Shown here piece by piece: positions 1 through 8,587 of a stretch of 64,000 nucleotides of DNA (position 1 is its first letter; each line of letters begins with the position of its first letter). The notes beneath the pieces are model-generated. The model was not told where the DNA came from, made no database searches, and saw only the letters and a list, made by a program, of their open reading frames with translations. A program made the translations under genes and the position numbers. The stretch covers positions 124,001-188,000 of the forward strand of contig NZ_LZMH01000083.1 in NCBI RefSeq assembly GCF_001673635.1, read 5' to 3'. The DNA comes from Mycobacterium asiaticum. Lineage in GTDB: Bacteria; Actinomycetota; Actinomycetes; Mycobacteriales; Mycobacteriaceae.

Positions 1-129
1 ATCGACACCGTGGTGGTCGGCTGGGGTTACGGGCGCACCGACTTCGCGGACCCGGACGCGCCCGCGGGTCCCACGCTGGTCACGCACGCCGCGACCATCG
101 AGGAGCTTCGGAAGGTGCTGGGTGTCTGA
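1..129 (+). CDS. ptkA: PtkA-like HAD-family protein, C-terminal 42 residues (partial)
   Basis: The reading frame is open from the window's first base and ends at TGA 127-129, leaving 42 residues. The motif VVVGWGYGR and the ending ATIEELRKVLGV match the C-terminus of phosphoglycolate-phosphatase-like HAD proteins. In M. tuberculosis the gene directly before ptpA is Rv2232, PtkA, a HAD-fold protein reported to autophosphorylate on tyrosine and to phosphorylate PtpA. Here the stop lies inside the start of ptpA, an 8-base overlap, so the two are translationally coupled. The HAD catalytic motifs lie outside the window, so the name rests on this tail and on the neighbour. Confidence 0.75.
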   Translation: MDTVVVGWGYGRTDFADPDAPAGPTLVTHAATIEELRKVLGV

Positions 130-616
130 GTCGAAGCTGCACGTGACGTTCGTCTGCACCGGCAACATCTGCCGTTCGCCGATGGCCGAGAAGATGTTCG
201 CCCATCAAATCCAGCAGCGCGGCCTGGCCGACGTGGTGCGGGTAACCAGCGCCGGCACCGGCAACTGGCACGTCGGCGAGGGGGCCGACCTGCGGGCCAA
301 GCGGGTACTGCGCGACCACGGCTACCCCACCGACCACCGTGCCGCTCAGGTCGAGGACGACCATCTGGCGGCTGATCTGGTGATCGCGCTGGGCCGCAAT
401 CACGCGCAGTTGCTGCGCCAGCTCGGGGTGGATGACGACCGGCTGCGGATGTTGCGGTCGTTCGACCCGCGGTCGGGCGCGTATGCCCTGGACGTCGAGG
501 ATCCGTACTACGGCGACCAGAACGATTTCAAAGAGGTCTTCGACGTCATCGAAGCCGCTCTGCCCGGCCTGCACGCGTGGGTGGACGAGCGACTCGCCCA
601 GAACGGATCGGGTTGA
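122..616 (+). CDS. ptpA: Low-molecular-weight protein tyrosine phosphatase PtpA
   Basis: This 164-residue protein has the LMW-PTP P-loop VCTGNICRS near the N-terminus (nucleophile Cys12, Arg18) and the general-acid loop DPYYG (Asp127, Tyr129, Tyr130). It hydrolyses phosphotyrosine. In M. tuberculosis PtpA is exported into the macrophage, where it acts on VPS33B and blocks V-ATPase recruitment, and PtkA phosphorylates the paired tyrosines. The start is GTG at 122, inside the end of the ptkA-like gene. The stop overlaps the next ATG by one base (TGATG), so ptkA, ptpA and the SURF1-like gene read as one coupled operon. Length is normal for the family and all catalytic residues are present. Confidence 0.95.
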   Translation: MSESKLHVTFVCTGNICRSPMAEKMFAHQIQQRGLADVVRVTSAGTGNWHVGEGADLRAKRVLRDHGYPTDHRAAQVEDDHLAADLVIALGRNHAQLLRQLGVDDDRLRMLRSFDPRSGAYALDVEDPYYGDQNDFKEVFDVIEAALPGLHAWVDERLAQNGSG

Positions 617-1464
617 TGCCCCCGCGGAATCGCGGTCTGAAGTTCCTGCTGCGGCCGAGCTGGCTGGCGCTGGCGCTGGTGTGCATCGCGTTCACCTACC
701 TGTGCTTTACCGTGCTGGCGCCGTGGCAGCTGGGCAAGAACACCAAGACGTCCCGGGAGAACCAGCAGCTTGCCGATTCGCTCAACGCCGCCCCAGTGCC
801 GTTGAACACCCTTATCCCGCAACAGGATTCACCTGTCAAGGGGCAGCAGTGGCGCAAGGTGACCGCCACCGGTCACTACCTGCCCGGCATCCGCGTGCTG
901 GCCCGGCTGCGGGTGGTCGAGGGCGACCAGGCGTTCGAGCTGCTGGCCCCGTTCGCCGTCGACGGCGGTCCTACCGTGCTGGTGGACCGCGGGTACGTCC
1001 GGCCCGAGCAGGGTTCGCACATTCCGCCGATCCCGCCGCCGCCGGAGCACACGGTGACGATCACCGCGCGCCTGCGCGATTCCGAGCCGACCGTGCAGGG
1101 CAAGGACCCGTTCACCAGAGATGGCTACCAGCAGGTCTTTTCGATCAGCACCGAACAGGTGTCGGCGCTGACCGGGGTGCCGCTGGCCGGTTCGTACCTG
1201 CAGTTGGTCGACGACCAGCCCGGCGGGCTCGGCGTGATCGGGGTGCCGCGCCTGGACGCCGGGCCGTTCCTCTCCTACGGCATTCAATGGATTCTGTTCG
1301 GCGTTCTCGCCCCGGTCGCATTGGGGTACTTCGTCTACTCCGAGGTGCGGGCCCGTCGCCGGGAGAAGGAACTATCCGTGGCCGGGAGTGCGGAGGAGTC
1401 GGCGCCTGTTCAGCCGATGACCGTGGAGGAGAAGCTCGCCGATCGCTACGGGCGCCGCCGGTAG
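616..1464 (+). CDS. SURF1-family cytochrome oxidase assembly protein
   Basis: A 282-residue membrane protein of the SURF1 family, which helps insert haem into cytochrome c oxidase. A transmembrane segment near residues 15-35 (WLALALVCIAFTYLCFTVLA) is followed by the extracytoplasmic domain and a second segment near 220-240 (SYGIQWILFGVLAPVALGY). The loop contains RGYVRPEQ, typical of SURF1. The in-frame GTG at 577 lies inside ptpA; ATG at 616, overlapping the ptpA stop by one base, is the better start. The position matches Rv2235 in M. tuberculosis. The 3' end overlaps convergent cobD by 19 bases. A link to the phosphatase is positional only. Confidence 0.88.
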   Translation: MPPRNRGLKFLLRPSWLALALVCIAFTYLCFTVLAPWQLGKNTKTSRENQQLADSLNAAPVPLNTLIPQQDSPVKGQQWRKVTATGHYLPGIRVLARLRVVEGDQAFELLAPFAVDGGPTVLVDRGYVRPEQGSHIPPIPPPPEHTVTITARLRDSEPTVQGKDPFTRDGYQQVFSISTEQVSALTGVPLAGSYLQLVDDQPGGLGVIGVPRLDAGPFLSYGIQWILFGVLAPVALGYFVYSEVRARRREKELSVAGSAEESAPVQPMTVEEKLADRYGRRR

Positions 1465-2402
1465 GTGTTGCTCGCTCGAGCCGCACCCAGTACCACCGCC
1501 ACCGCACCCGCTTGCACCACCCGCGACAGCCGCACCGCCCGTCGCAGGTCGTGCACCGTCGGCGGCTCGCCGTCACCAAGAACCGGCCGGATCTCGAGCT
1601 CGTGGCGGTACTGGGTCGGCCCGCCGAGCCGCACCCCGAGCGCCCCGGCGAACGCCGCCTCCACCACGCCGGCGTTGGGGCTGGGATGGCGGGCCGGGTC
1701 GCGCCGCCACGCCCGCACCGCCCCCGTCGGAGATCCGCCGACCAACGGCGCGCAGGCTACTACCAGCGCGCCGGTCACCCGCGCGCCCACGTAGTTCACG
1801 ACGTCGTCCAATCGTGCTGCCGCCCAACCGAATTTGCGATAGCGCGGGGACCGGTAGCCAACCATGGAATCCAGCGTGTTGACCGCGCGGTAGCACAGCA
1901 CTCCGGGGGCGCCGCCGGTCGCGGCCCACAGCAGCGGCGCCACCTGGGCGTCGGAGGTGTTCTCCGCCACCGACTCGAGCGCCGCGCGCGTCAGACCGGC
2001 GGCCTCGAGCATCGTCGGGTCGCGCCCGCACAGCGACGGGAGCAGTGTCCGGGCGCCCTCAACGTCCCCGGCCGCCAGCAATGCCGCCATGTCGGCTCCG
2101 GTGCGCGCCAGCGATGTGCCCCCCAGCGCGGTCCAGGTGGCTACCGCGACGGCCACGGCGCCGCGCACCGGTCCGCCCCGCTGCAGGGCCGCGCCCAATA
2201 GACCGGCGCCGGCCACCAACGCCGTCACGTGCGCCGCACCGGCAATCCGGGCATCGCGGTAGGTGACCCGCTCCAATTGGGCTGCCGCCGCACCGAACAA
2301 CGCGACGGGGTGCCCTCGTTGGGGATCACCGAGCGCCAGGTCCGCGAGGTAGCCCGCCAGCACGCCGACCACGCGGCCTTGCCGTGTCGACGCAAGCACC
2401 AA
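1446..2402 (-). CDS. cobD: CobD/CbiB adenosylcobinamide-phosphate synthase
   Basis: A 318-residue integral membrane protein of the CobD/CbiB family, which attaches aminopropanol (or its phosphate) to adenosylcobyric acid late in cobalamin synthesis. The N-terminal LGDPQRGHPVALFG matches the family signature LGDP..HPV, and SVAENTSDAQVAPLLW matches the conserved SVAENTxDG motif. Several hydrophobic helices follow. The position corresponds to Rv2236c cobD. It converges on the SURF1-like gene with a 19-base overlap. A second cobinamide gene, cbiZ, lies at 11.1 kb, so synthesis and salvage functions sit within 10 kb. The start at 2402 is a GTG-type codon without a strong ribosome site, so the N-terminus could shift slightly. 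Confidence 0.92.
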   Translation of the reverse strand: MVLASTRQGRVVGVLAGYLADLALGDPQRGHPVALFGAAAAQLERVTYRDARIAGAAHVTALVAGAGLLGAALQRGGPVRGAVAVAVATWTALGGTSLARTGADMAALLAAGDVEGARTLLPSLCGRDPTMLEAAGLTRAALESVAENTSDAQVAPLLWAATGGAPGVLCYRAVNTLDSMVGYRSPRYRKFGWAAARLDDVVNYVGARVTGALVVACAPLVGGSPTGAVRAWRRDPARHPSPNAGVVEAAFAGALGVRLGGPTQYRHELEIRPVLGDGEPPTVHDLRRAVRLSRVVQAGAVAVVLGAARASNTYRRRP

Positions 2403-2459
2403 GGCAGCGTCTCACAACCCCGGCATCCGTGATCTACTCGACCGCATGGGGTACTCGCA

Positions 2460-3275
2460 ATGAAGCGACCCGCAACCAGGGTGGCCGACCTGTTGAACCC
2501 GGCGGCGCTGTTGCTGCCGGCGGCGAACGTCATCATGCAGTTGTCGCTGCCCGGCGTCGGCTACGGAGTGCTGGAGAGCCCCGTGGACAGCGGCAATGTC
2601 TACAAGCACCCGTTCAAACGGGCCCGCACCACCGGCACCTACCTGGCCGTCGCGACGATCGGGACCGAAGCCGACCGCAAATTGATACGCAGCGCCGTCG
2701 ACACCGCGCACCGGCAGGTCCGCTCGCGGCCGTCGAGCCCAGTGCCCTACAACGCGTTCAACCCGAGGTTGCAACTGTGGGTGGCGGCCTGCCTCTACCG
2801 CTACTTCGTGGAACAACACGAGTTCTTGCACGGCCCACTCGACGACTCCAGCGCCGACGCGGTCTACCAGGATGCCAGACGACTGGGCACCACCCTGCAG
2901 GTGCCTGACAGGATGTGGCCCGCCGACCGGGTCGCCTTCGACGAGTACTGGAAGCGGTCCCTGGACGAGTTGCGGATCGACCCGCCGGTGCGCGAGCATC
3001 TGCGCGGGGTGGCCGCCATGGCGTTTCTGCCGCTTCCGCTGCGGGTACTGGGCGGACGCCTCAACCTGTTCGCCACGACGGGGTTCCTGGCGCCGGAGTT
3101 CCGCGCGATGATGCGGCTGGATTGGTCGGAGTCCCAGCAGCGCCGGTTCGAATGGCTGCTGTCGGCGCTGCGGCTCGCCGACCGGCTGATACCCCACCGG
3201 GTGTGGCTGCTCATCTATCAGATTTACTTGTGGGACATGCGCTTTCGTGCGCGTCGCGGCCTGCGGGTCGTCTAG
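2460..3275 (+). CDS. DUF2236 (MpaB/Lcp-like oxygenase family) protein
   Basis: A 271-residue protein of the DUF2236 family, which includes fungal MpaB and the rubber oxygenase Lcp; the characterised members are haem b oxygenases. Visible features are the conserved stretch around residues 60-110 (RTTGTYLAVATIG, then PYNAFNPRLQLWVAACLYRYFVEQHE) and the C-terminal helices with RLADRLIP. In the family a His or Lys in the helical core binds haem; I cannot assign it with certainty here. The position matches Rv2237. The upstream gap to divergent cobD is 57 bases and holds the promoter. The substrate is unknown. Confidence 0.8.
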   Translation: MKRPATRVADLLNPAALLLPAANVIMQLSLPGVGYGVLESPVDSGNVYKHPFKRARTTGTYLAVATIGTEADRKLIRSAVDTAHRQVRSRPSSPVPYNAFNPRLQLWVAACLYRYFVEQHEFLHGPLDDSSADAVYQDARRLGTTLQVPDRMWPADRVAFDEYWKRSLDELRIDPPVREHLRGVAAMAFLPLPLRVLGGRLNLFATTGFLAPEFRAMMRLDWSESQQRRFEWLLSALRLADRLIPHRVWLLIYQIYLWDMRFRARRGLRVV

Positions 3276-3290
3276 CGAGGAGGGTCGGCA

Positions 3291-3683
3291 ATGCCATTTC
3301 CGCCGCTCAACCACGTCGCCGTCACGGTGCGAGACCTCGAGGTCAGCGGCCCGTGGTACCGCCGTCTGTTCGGTGAACCGGTGGTCGACGAACACACCGA
3401 CGCCGGCTACCGGCATCTGGTTTTCCTGCTGGCCGGCAACACGTTGTTCGGCATCGTGCAGCACGACCGCGCCGCGCCCGACGAGAAGTTCAGCGAGTTC
3501 CGCGTCGGTCTGGACCATGTCGGCTTCGGGTGCAGTTCGCGCAGGGAACTGGAGACGTGGGTCGGGGTGCTCGATGACCTGGGCGTGGAGCACGGCGGCA
3601 TAGTCGATGCGCCCTACGGCGCAGGGTTGAGCTTCCGCGACCCTGACGGCATCGCGCTGGAGTTCTTCGCCCCGCCCAGCTGA
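3291..3683 (+). CDS. VOC-superfamily (glyoxalase/dioxygenase-fold) protein
   Basis: A 130-residue single-chain VOC protein with paired beta-alpha-beta-beta-beta modules. The first begins LNHVAVTVRDLE with a metal-type His at residue 8. The second begins GLDHVGFGCSSR and ends SFRDPDGIALEFF, whose Glu is the usual last metal ligand. The family covers glyoxalase I, extradiol dioxygenases and fosfomycin-type thiol transferases, so the reaction cannot be named. A GAGGAGGG ribosome site lies seven bases before ATG 3291. It follows the DUF2236 gene by 15 bases and is probably co-transcribed; pairing with an oxygenase-like protein suggests oxidative catabolism, which is inference. Confidence 0.82.
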   Translation: MPFPPLNHVAVTVRDLEVSGPWYRRLFGEPVVDEHTDAGYRHLVFLLAGNTLFGIVQHDRAAPDEKFSEFRVGLDHVGFGCSSRRELETWVGVLDDLGVEHGGIVDAPYGAGLSFRDPDGIALEFFAPPS

Positions 3684-3723
3684 CCGCTCGGCCCGGCGCT
3701 CTTCGCGCCGCCCCACATGCCGG

Positions 3724-3779
3724 CGAGTGTGCGATCCACGACGCTCCAGCGGCGTGCCGTGTCGCCAGATGCACACTCG
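3724..3779. terminator. Hairpin between convergent VOC and epoxide-hydrolase genes
   Basis: CGAGTGTGC (3724-3732) pairs with GCACACTCG (3771-3779). The loop holds GC-rich sequence that can fold further. It sits in the 143-base gap between two convergent genes and has no U-tract, so a bidirectional, U-less terminator is the likely role. The arms differ from those of the GAGCAGACGCA family found elsewhere in the window. Confidence 0.45.
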
Positions 3780-3826
3780 GCGACGGGGCCGAACGGGACC
3801 GGCGCCGGGCCGACGGGGCAGACCCG

Positions 3827-4951
3827 TCAGCGCACCGTCGCGAAGAACTTGCGGACGTCCTCGACGAACAACTCCGGCTGCTCGAATGCGGCGAAGTGCC
3901 CGCCGCGCGGCATCGTGGTCCAGTGCGTGATGTTGAAGTTCGGCTCACACCACCGTCGCGGCGCGCGCAGCACTTCCTTCGGGAAAGCGGCCACCCCGGT
4001 TGGCAATTCGACCCGGCTGCTGTCGCCCCACACCGTGAAGCTCTCCCAGTACAAGCGGGCTGAGGACGCCGCGGTCGCGGTCACCCAGTACAGCATCACG
4101 TTGTCCAGCAACTCATCTCGCGTCAGCACATTCTCAGGGTGCCCATCGCAGTCCATCCACGCCCAGAACTTCTCCACTATCCAAGCAAGCTGCCCTACCG
4201 GCGAATCGACCAGGCCGTACCCCACGGTTTGCGGGCGCGTCGACTGCTGCTTGGAGTAGCCGGTACCCGTCTTGCGGTGCTCGGCGAGCGCGGCCAGCGC
4301 GGCCTGCTCCTCCGGGGTGGGGTTGGCCAGCGTCTCTTTGGTGGGCATGCCCAGCGGCATGTTGAGGTGAATCCCCGCGCAGTGGCCGCCATTACGGCCG
4401 ATCTGAGTGGTGACGGCCGCGCCCCAGTCGCCGCCCTGAGCGCCGTAACGCTGATAACCCAGGCGCAGCATCAGCTCCTCCCAGACAAGCGCGATCCTCT
4501 CCACTCCCCAGCCGGTGCGGCCCGGCTTCCCGGAGAAGCCGTAGCCGGGCAACGAGGGGCAGATGACGTGGAATGCGTCCTCGGCGCGGCCGCCGTGGGC
4601 GGTGGGGTCGGTCAGCGGCTCAATCACCTTGTGGAACTCGACAATCGAGCCCGGCCAGCCGTGGGTGATCAACAGCGGGAACGCGTCCTCGTGTGGCGAC
4701 CGCTGGTGGATGAAGTGGATGTCTAACCCGTCGAATTGGTCGACGAAGTGGTCGAATCGGTTCAGCACCGCTTCCCGCGCCCGCCAGTCGTAGTGATTGG
4801 CCCAGTAGGCAGCCAGGTCCTGGGTGTAGCGCAGCGGAATCCCTTGGCTCCCGTCGTCCACGCACTCGGCCTCCGGCCATCGGGTGCGCGCCAGTCGCGA
4901 TTGCAGGTCCTCGAGAACATCGTCGGGCACATCGATGCGGAACGGCTTCAC
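3827..4951 (-). CDS. Epoxide hydrolase with EHN domain (alpha/beta hydrolase)
   Basis: A 374-residue protein with the N-terminal epoxide-hydrolase domain (PFRIDVPDDVLEDLQSRLARTRWP and on, about residues 1-110) and an alpha/beta-hydrolase core. HGWPGS at about 97-102 is the oxyanion motif, GGDWGA carries the nucleophile Asp175, and RGGHFAAFEQPE carries the catalytic His near 352. This is the microsomal-type epoxide hydrolase layout: the Asp forms an ester with the epoxide, which water then releases as a diol. The protein has no N-terminal membrane anchor, as is usual for bacterial members. It is the first gene of the accessory block between the Rv2237-like gene and ahpE. The substrate cannot be read from sequence. 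Confidence 0.9.
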   Translation of the reverse strand: MKPFRIDVPDDVLEDLQSRLARTRWPEAECVDDGSQGIPLRYTQDLAAYWANHYDWRAREAVLNRFDHFVDQFDGLDIHFIHQRSPHEDAFPLLITHGWPGSIVEFHKVIEPLTDPTAHGGRAEDAFHVICPSLPGYGFSGKPGRTGWGVERIALVWEELMLRLGYQRYGAQGGDWGAAVTTQIGRNGGHCAGIHLNMPLGMPTKETLANPTPEEQAALAALAEHRKTGTGYSKQQSTRPQTVGYGLVDSPVGQLAWIVEKFWAWMDCDGHPENVLTRDELLDNVMLYWVTATAASSARLYWESFTVWGDSSRVELPTGVAAFPKEVLRAPRRWCEPNFNITHWTTMPRGGHFAAFEQPELFVEDVRKFFATVR

Positions 4952-4993
4952 CCGCTTATAGTGCCGCTCCCCTACGCGGGAGCGACAGGCGCC

Positions 4994-5188
4994 CTATTTC
5001 TGCGTCGCGTCTTTGATCAGCGTGCTGATCTGCTCGAGCAGTTCGCGCATGTCCGCGCGCATCGCGTCCACCGCGGCGTACAGGTCCGCCTTCGTCGCCG
5101 GCTGCTGGTCAGAGGCGACCGGACGCACTGGCGGTCCGGAAGTCTGCCGCGCCGTGCCCTCGCCCTGCGAACCAGGTAGCTCACCCAC
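4994..5188 (-). CDS. Small hypothetical protein with C-terminal coiled coil
   Basis: A 64-residue frame starting at GTG 5188. The first half is rich in Gly, Pro, Gln and Ser. The second half, about residues 32-62, forms an amphipathic helix with heptad-like spacing (ATKADLYAAVDAMRADM, then LLEQISTLI), suggesting a short coiled coil. It lies 42 bases upstream of the epoxide hydrolase on the same strand and could be co-transcribed. I recognise no family. A longer overlapping frame on the same strand is Arg-rich and looks like a shadow. Coding status is moderately supported by the ordered C-terminal helix. Confidence 0.45.
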   Translation of the reverse strand: MGELPGSQGEGTARQTSGPPVRPVASDQQPATKADLYAAVDAMRADMRELLEQISTLIKDATQK

Positions 5189-5311
5189 GCCCTCGACCTT
5201 GCCACACCGGGTCAGACACGTCCAAGAGCCGGCGCTTACGCATACCCGACCCGCAACTATCAGCGTTTTCGCCGATGCTTCGCGTCTACACCGGGCCGCA
5301 TCCTGGCTAGC

Positions 5312-8300
5312 ATGAGCGAAACGAGCTGGAGCGTCCCTGAGATGAGCGAGCTACCGACCGGATTACCAACCGGAACCGTGACCTTGCTGCTGGCCGACGT
5401 CGAGGGGTCGACACGGCTTTGGGAAACCCAGCCCGAGGCGATGCAAGACGCGGTCGCGCGACTCGATGCAGCGCTCGCCACGACGGTCGCGGCACATCAC
5501 GGCGTGCGGCCGGTCGAACAGGGCGAGGGCGACAGTTTCGTGATCGCGTTCACCCGCGCCGCCGACGCGGTGTCTTGTGCGCTGGATTTGCAGCGGGCTC
5601 CGCTGGCGCCGATCAAACTGCGCATTGGCGTGCACACCGGCGACATCTATCTGCGCGATGAAGGCAATTACATCGGCCCGACGATCAACCGCACCGCCCG
5701 CCTGCGCGATCTCGCCCACGGTGGTCAGACCGTACTCTCCGGCGCCACCGAACCGCTTGTCGTCGACCAACTTCCGGCCGATGTCACACTGACCGACCTC
5801 GGCACACATCCACTACGGGATCTGCCCCGCCCGGAACGGGTTGTGCAACTGTGCCATCCCGACCTGCACAACGACTTCCCGCCCCTTCGGACCGCCAATG
5901 CCGTTGCCGTCGAACGCCTTCCGACTCAACTCACCAGCTTCATCGGTCGTCAGGCCGAAATGCGTGGCATCCGGGACGCGCTGGCGCAGAACCGCCTGGT
6001 AACGCTGACCGGCACTGGCGGTGCCGGCAAGACACGGCTGGCGATCGAGGTGGCTGCATCGATGGCCACCGAGTTCACCGACGGAATCTGGTATGTCGAC
6101 CTGGCGCCGGTCACCGATCCCGACGCCGTGCCGCTAACGGTCGCCCGGGCGCTGGGCATGCCCGACCCAGCGAGTCAGGTGACCACTGAAATACTCCGGC
6201 GGTTCATCCGCGATCGTCAGATGCTCGTCCTGGTGGACAACTGCGAGCATCTGCTCGACGCCAGCGCCGACTTGCTCGGCGGCCTGTTGGCCGGATGCCC
6301 CACGTTGACGTTGCTGACGACCAGCCGCGAGTCGATAGGAGTGGCCGGCGAGGTGAGCTGGCGGGTGCCGTCGCTGTCCCTGGCCGACGAGGCTGTCGAG
6401 CTCTTCACCGATCGTGCGCGTCGCATCCGCCCGGAGTTTCGCATCGATGAGGACAATGCCGAAACGGTGATCGCCATCTGCCGCCGGCTCGACGGACTAC
6501 CGCTGGCCATCGAACTCGCCGCGGCCCGCATCCGGGCGTTGTCACCGGCTGAAATCCTGCGCAGTCTGCACGACACCTTCCGGCTGCTCACCGGCGGCGC
6601 GCGAACCGCGGTGCGCCGCCAGCAGACGCTGCGCGCGTCGGTGGACTGGTCGCACGAATTGTTGAGCGAGGCCGAGCGGGTGTTGTTGCGCCGGCTGGCG
6701 GTGTTTCTCGGCGGCTTCGATCTCGATGCGGCTCAAGCCGTCAGCGGCGGCGAACGCTACCAGGTGCTCGATCAGCTGACTCTGCTCGTCGACAAATCAC
6801 TCGTGGTCGCGGACGACAGTCCACACGGCACCCGCTACCGGCTGCTGGAAACGGTCCGACAATACGCACTGGAGAAGCTCGGTGAGTCCCGCGAGGGTGA
6901 CGCCGTCCGCTTCTTGCATCGCGACCACTACACGAGTCTTGCGCGCCTGCTCGAGGTCCCCTCGGCCGCGGAGTACCAACGCCGTATCGACGTCACGGGC
7001 ACCGAAATCGACAATCTGCGAGCGGCTTTCGCGTGGAGCCGGGAGAATGCGGACGCCGAGCAGGCGTTGTCCATGGCGTCGTCGTTGTTGCCGCTCTGGC
7101 TGAACCGGGGGCTGATGCAGGAGGGCGTGAATTGGCTTGACGCTGCCCTCACCGATGCAGACTCGCCAGTCGAGGCGTCGCCCAGCCGGGTACGGGCGAT
7201 GGTAAGCAAGGTCGTGTTGGAGTCATTCCGGGGCTCGACGCTCGACCTCGACGAAGCTGAGCGCACGCTGGCGGCGGCGCGTGAGCTCGGTGAGCCTGCC
7301 TTGCTGGCGCGGGCGCTGACCGGATGTGCTTGCCGCGCCGCCGGTGACCGGGAGTTGTCCGTTGCCTACTTCACGGAGGCAGCCGACGCGGCACGGGTCG
7401 CCGGCGATTCCTGGTGGCTGGGGCAAACCGTCGCGTTGGAGGCGATATCAGCACTGCTGTTCGGCGAACCGGTGGCGGGACAACAGGCTGCGGCCGAAGC
7501 GCTACGCATCGCCGACGCGATCGACGAGAGGTTCGTGTCCCGCCAGGCCCGCTACGTTCTGGGCTGGGTCCAGGTACTGCGGGGAGATCTGAGCGGCGGG
7601 TTGCCCCTGATCCGCGCGGTAGACGACGAGGCTACCGCGGCGCGCGACGTCATGTATTCGATGCATGCCCGCTCGCTGCAGGCGCAGATTCTTGCTTACC
7701 AGGGACGGACGGAAGCTGCCGATGCGGCAGTGAAAGTGGCGTTTGATCGCGCCACCGACCTGTTCGATACCTACACCGGGGTGGTCTATGCGGCTTCGGC
7801 CGTCGTGCACCTGGCCACCGGTGACGGACCGAGGGCGATGCAAGCGTTCTCGGCGGCTCGAACACTGACCCCGATGGATCCGCTATTGGCCGGCATTTAC
7901 CACTGGGCCCCGTTGGCACCTTTGGCGTGCGGCGATCTCGATGCCGCACGCCGGTGGGCCGACGAAGTGGTGTCCGCCACGGGTGGGTGGAGTCTGGCCG
8001 CGTCCTTGATAACACGCGCTTATGTGGAGATCGCCCGAGGCGAATTCGACGCCGCCGAACGCGGCGCCTGCGACGCGCTCGACCTGACGACTCGACTCGA
8101 GTGCGACCTGCCTATCCCGTTTGCTCTCGACGGCCTGGCCGTGCTGGCGACCGTTGCGGACAACCACACCCTGGCCGCGCGGTTGTTCGGCGCGGCCGAA
8201 GCGGCTCGCCAACGAATGGGGCTGGTGCGATTGAAGATCCTCGATCCCGGTATCGAGCCCCGCGTCGCCGCCACACGGGAAGCGCTGGCCGACAACGATT

Positions 8301-8587
8301 TCGACGCCGCGTGGGCCGAAGGCGCGGCGCTGTCGAACCAGGAAGCCGTCGCCTACGCATTGCGCCGGCGCGGTGAGCGCACGAAAAGCACCTCTGGTTG
8401 GTCCTCGCTGACCCGCGCCGAACTCGACGTCGTCAAACTGGTCAGCGAGGGCCTGGCCAATCGCGATGTCGCCACCAGACTGTTCATCTCGCCCCGCACC
8501 GTGCAGGCCCACCTGACGCACATCTACACCAAGCTCGGCCTGACCTCGCGGGTGCAACTCGCGCAGGAGGCGGCGCGGCACGGCTAG
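5312..8587 (+). CDS. Class III cyclase / NB-ARC ATPase / TPR / LuxR-type regulator
   Basis: A 1,091-residue signalling protein like M. tuberculosis Rv0386, Rv1358 and Rv2488c. Residues 20-180 form a class III nucleotide cyclase domain: metal ligands Asp29 (LLADVEGST) and Asp74 (GEGDSF), transition-state Asn126 and Arg130. The substrate-selecting Lys/Asp pair is replaced by Gln70 and Asn119, as described for Rv0386, so activity is likely low or altered. Residues 205-500 form an AAA/NB-ARC ATPase with Walker A GTGGAGKT (234-241) and Walker B MLVLVDN (304-310). A helical TPR-like region of about 500 residues follows. The last 60 residues are a LuxR helix-turn-helix (LTRAELDVVKLVSEGLANRD). The stop overlaps the convergent nitroreductase by four bases. 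ATG 5342 is an alternative start. Confidence 0.9.
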   Translation: MSETSWSVPEMSELPTGLPTGTVTLLLADVEGSTRLWETQPEAMQDAVARLDAALATTVAAHHGVRPVEQGEGDSFVIAFTRAADAVSCALDLQRAPLAPIKLRIGVHTGDIYLRDEGNYIGPTINRTARLRDLAHGGQTVLSGATEPLVVDQLPADVTLTDLGTHPLRDLPRPERVVQLCHPDLHNDFPPLRTANAVAVERLPTQLTSFIGRQAEMRGIRDALAQNRLVTLTGTGGAGKTRLAIEVAASMATEFTDGIWYVDLAPVTDPDAVPLTVARALGMPDPASQVTTEILRRFIRDRQMLVLVDNCEHLLDASADLLGGLLAGCPTLTLLTTSRESIGVAGEVSWRVPSLSLADEAVELFTDRARRIRPEFRIDEDNAETVIAICRRLDGLPLAIELAAARIRALSPAEILRSLHDTFRLLTGGARTAVRRQQTLRASVDWSHELLSEAERVLLRRLAVFLGGFDLDAAQAVSGGERYQVLDQLTLLVDKSLVVADDSPHGTRYRLLETVRQYALEKLGESREGDAVRFLHRDHYTSLARLLEVPSAAEYQRRIDVTGTEIDNLRAAFAWSRENADAEQALSMASSLLPLWLNRGLMQEGVNWLDAALTDADSPVEASPSRVRAMVSKVVLESFRGSTLDLDEAERTLAAARELGEPALLARALTGCACRAAGDRELSVAYFTEAADAARVAGDSWWLGQTVALEAISALLFGEPVAGQQAAAEALRIADAIDERFVSRQARYVLGWVQVLRGDLSGGLPLIRAVDDEATAARDVMYSMHARSLQAQILAYQGRTEAADAAVKVAFDRATDLFDTYTGVVYAASAVVHLATGDGPRAMQAFSAARTLTPMDPLLAGIYHWAPLAPLACGDLDAARRWADEVVSATGGWSLAASLITRAYVEIARGEFDAAERGACDALDLTTRLECDLPIPFALDGLAVLATVADNHTLAARLFGAAEAARQRMGLVRLKILDPGIEPRVAATREALADNDFDAAWAEGAALSNQEAVAYALRRRGERTKSTSGWSSLTRAELDVVKLVSEGLANRDVATRLFISPRTVQAHLTHIYTKLGLTSRVQLAQEAARHG

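Noticed and set aside
432..2201. Long plus-strand open frame (589 codons) across ptpA, the SURF1-like gene and cobD
   Set aside because: It is Arg/Pro/Gly-rich without domain motifs and overlaps three recognisable genes; such shadows are expected in high-GC DNA.
1446..2460. Cobalamin riboswitch near cobD
   Set aside because: The 57-base gap upstream of cobD is too short for one and no B12-box sequence was seen.
2412..3776. Minus-strand open frame of 454 codons opposite the DUF2236 and VOC genes
   Set aside because: It is antisense to two genes with clear family motifs and has no motif of its own.
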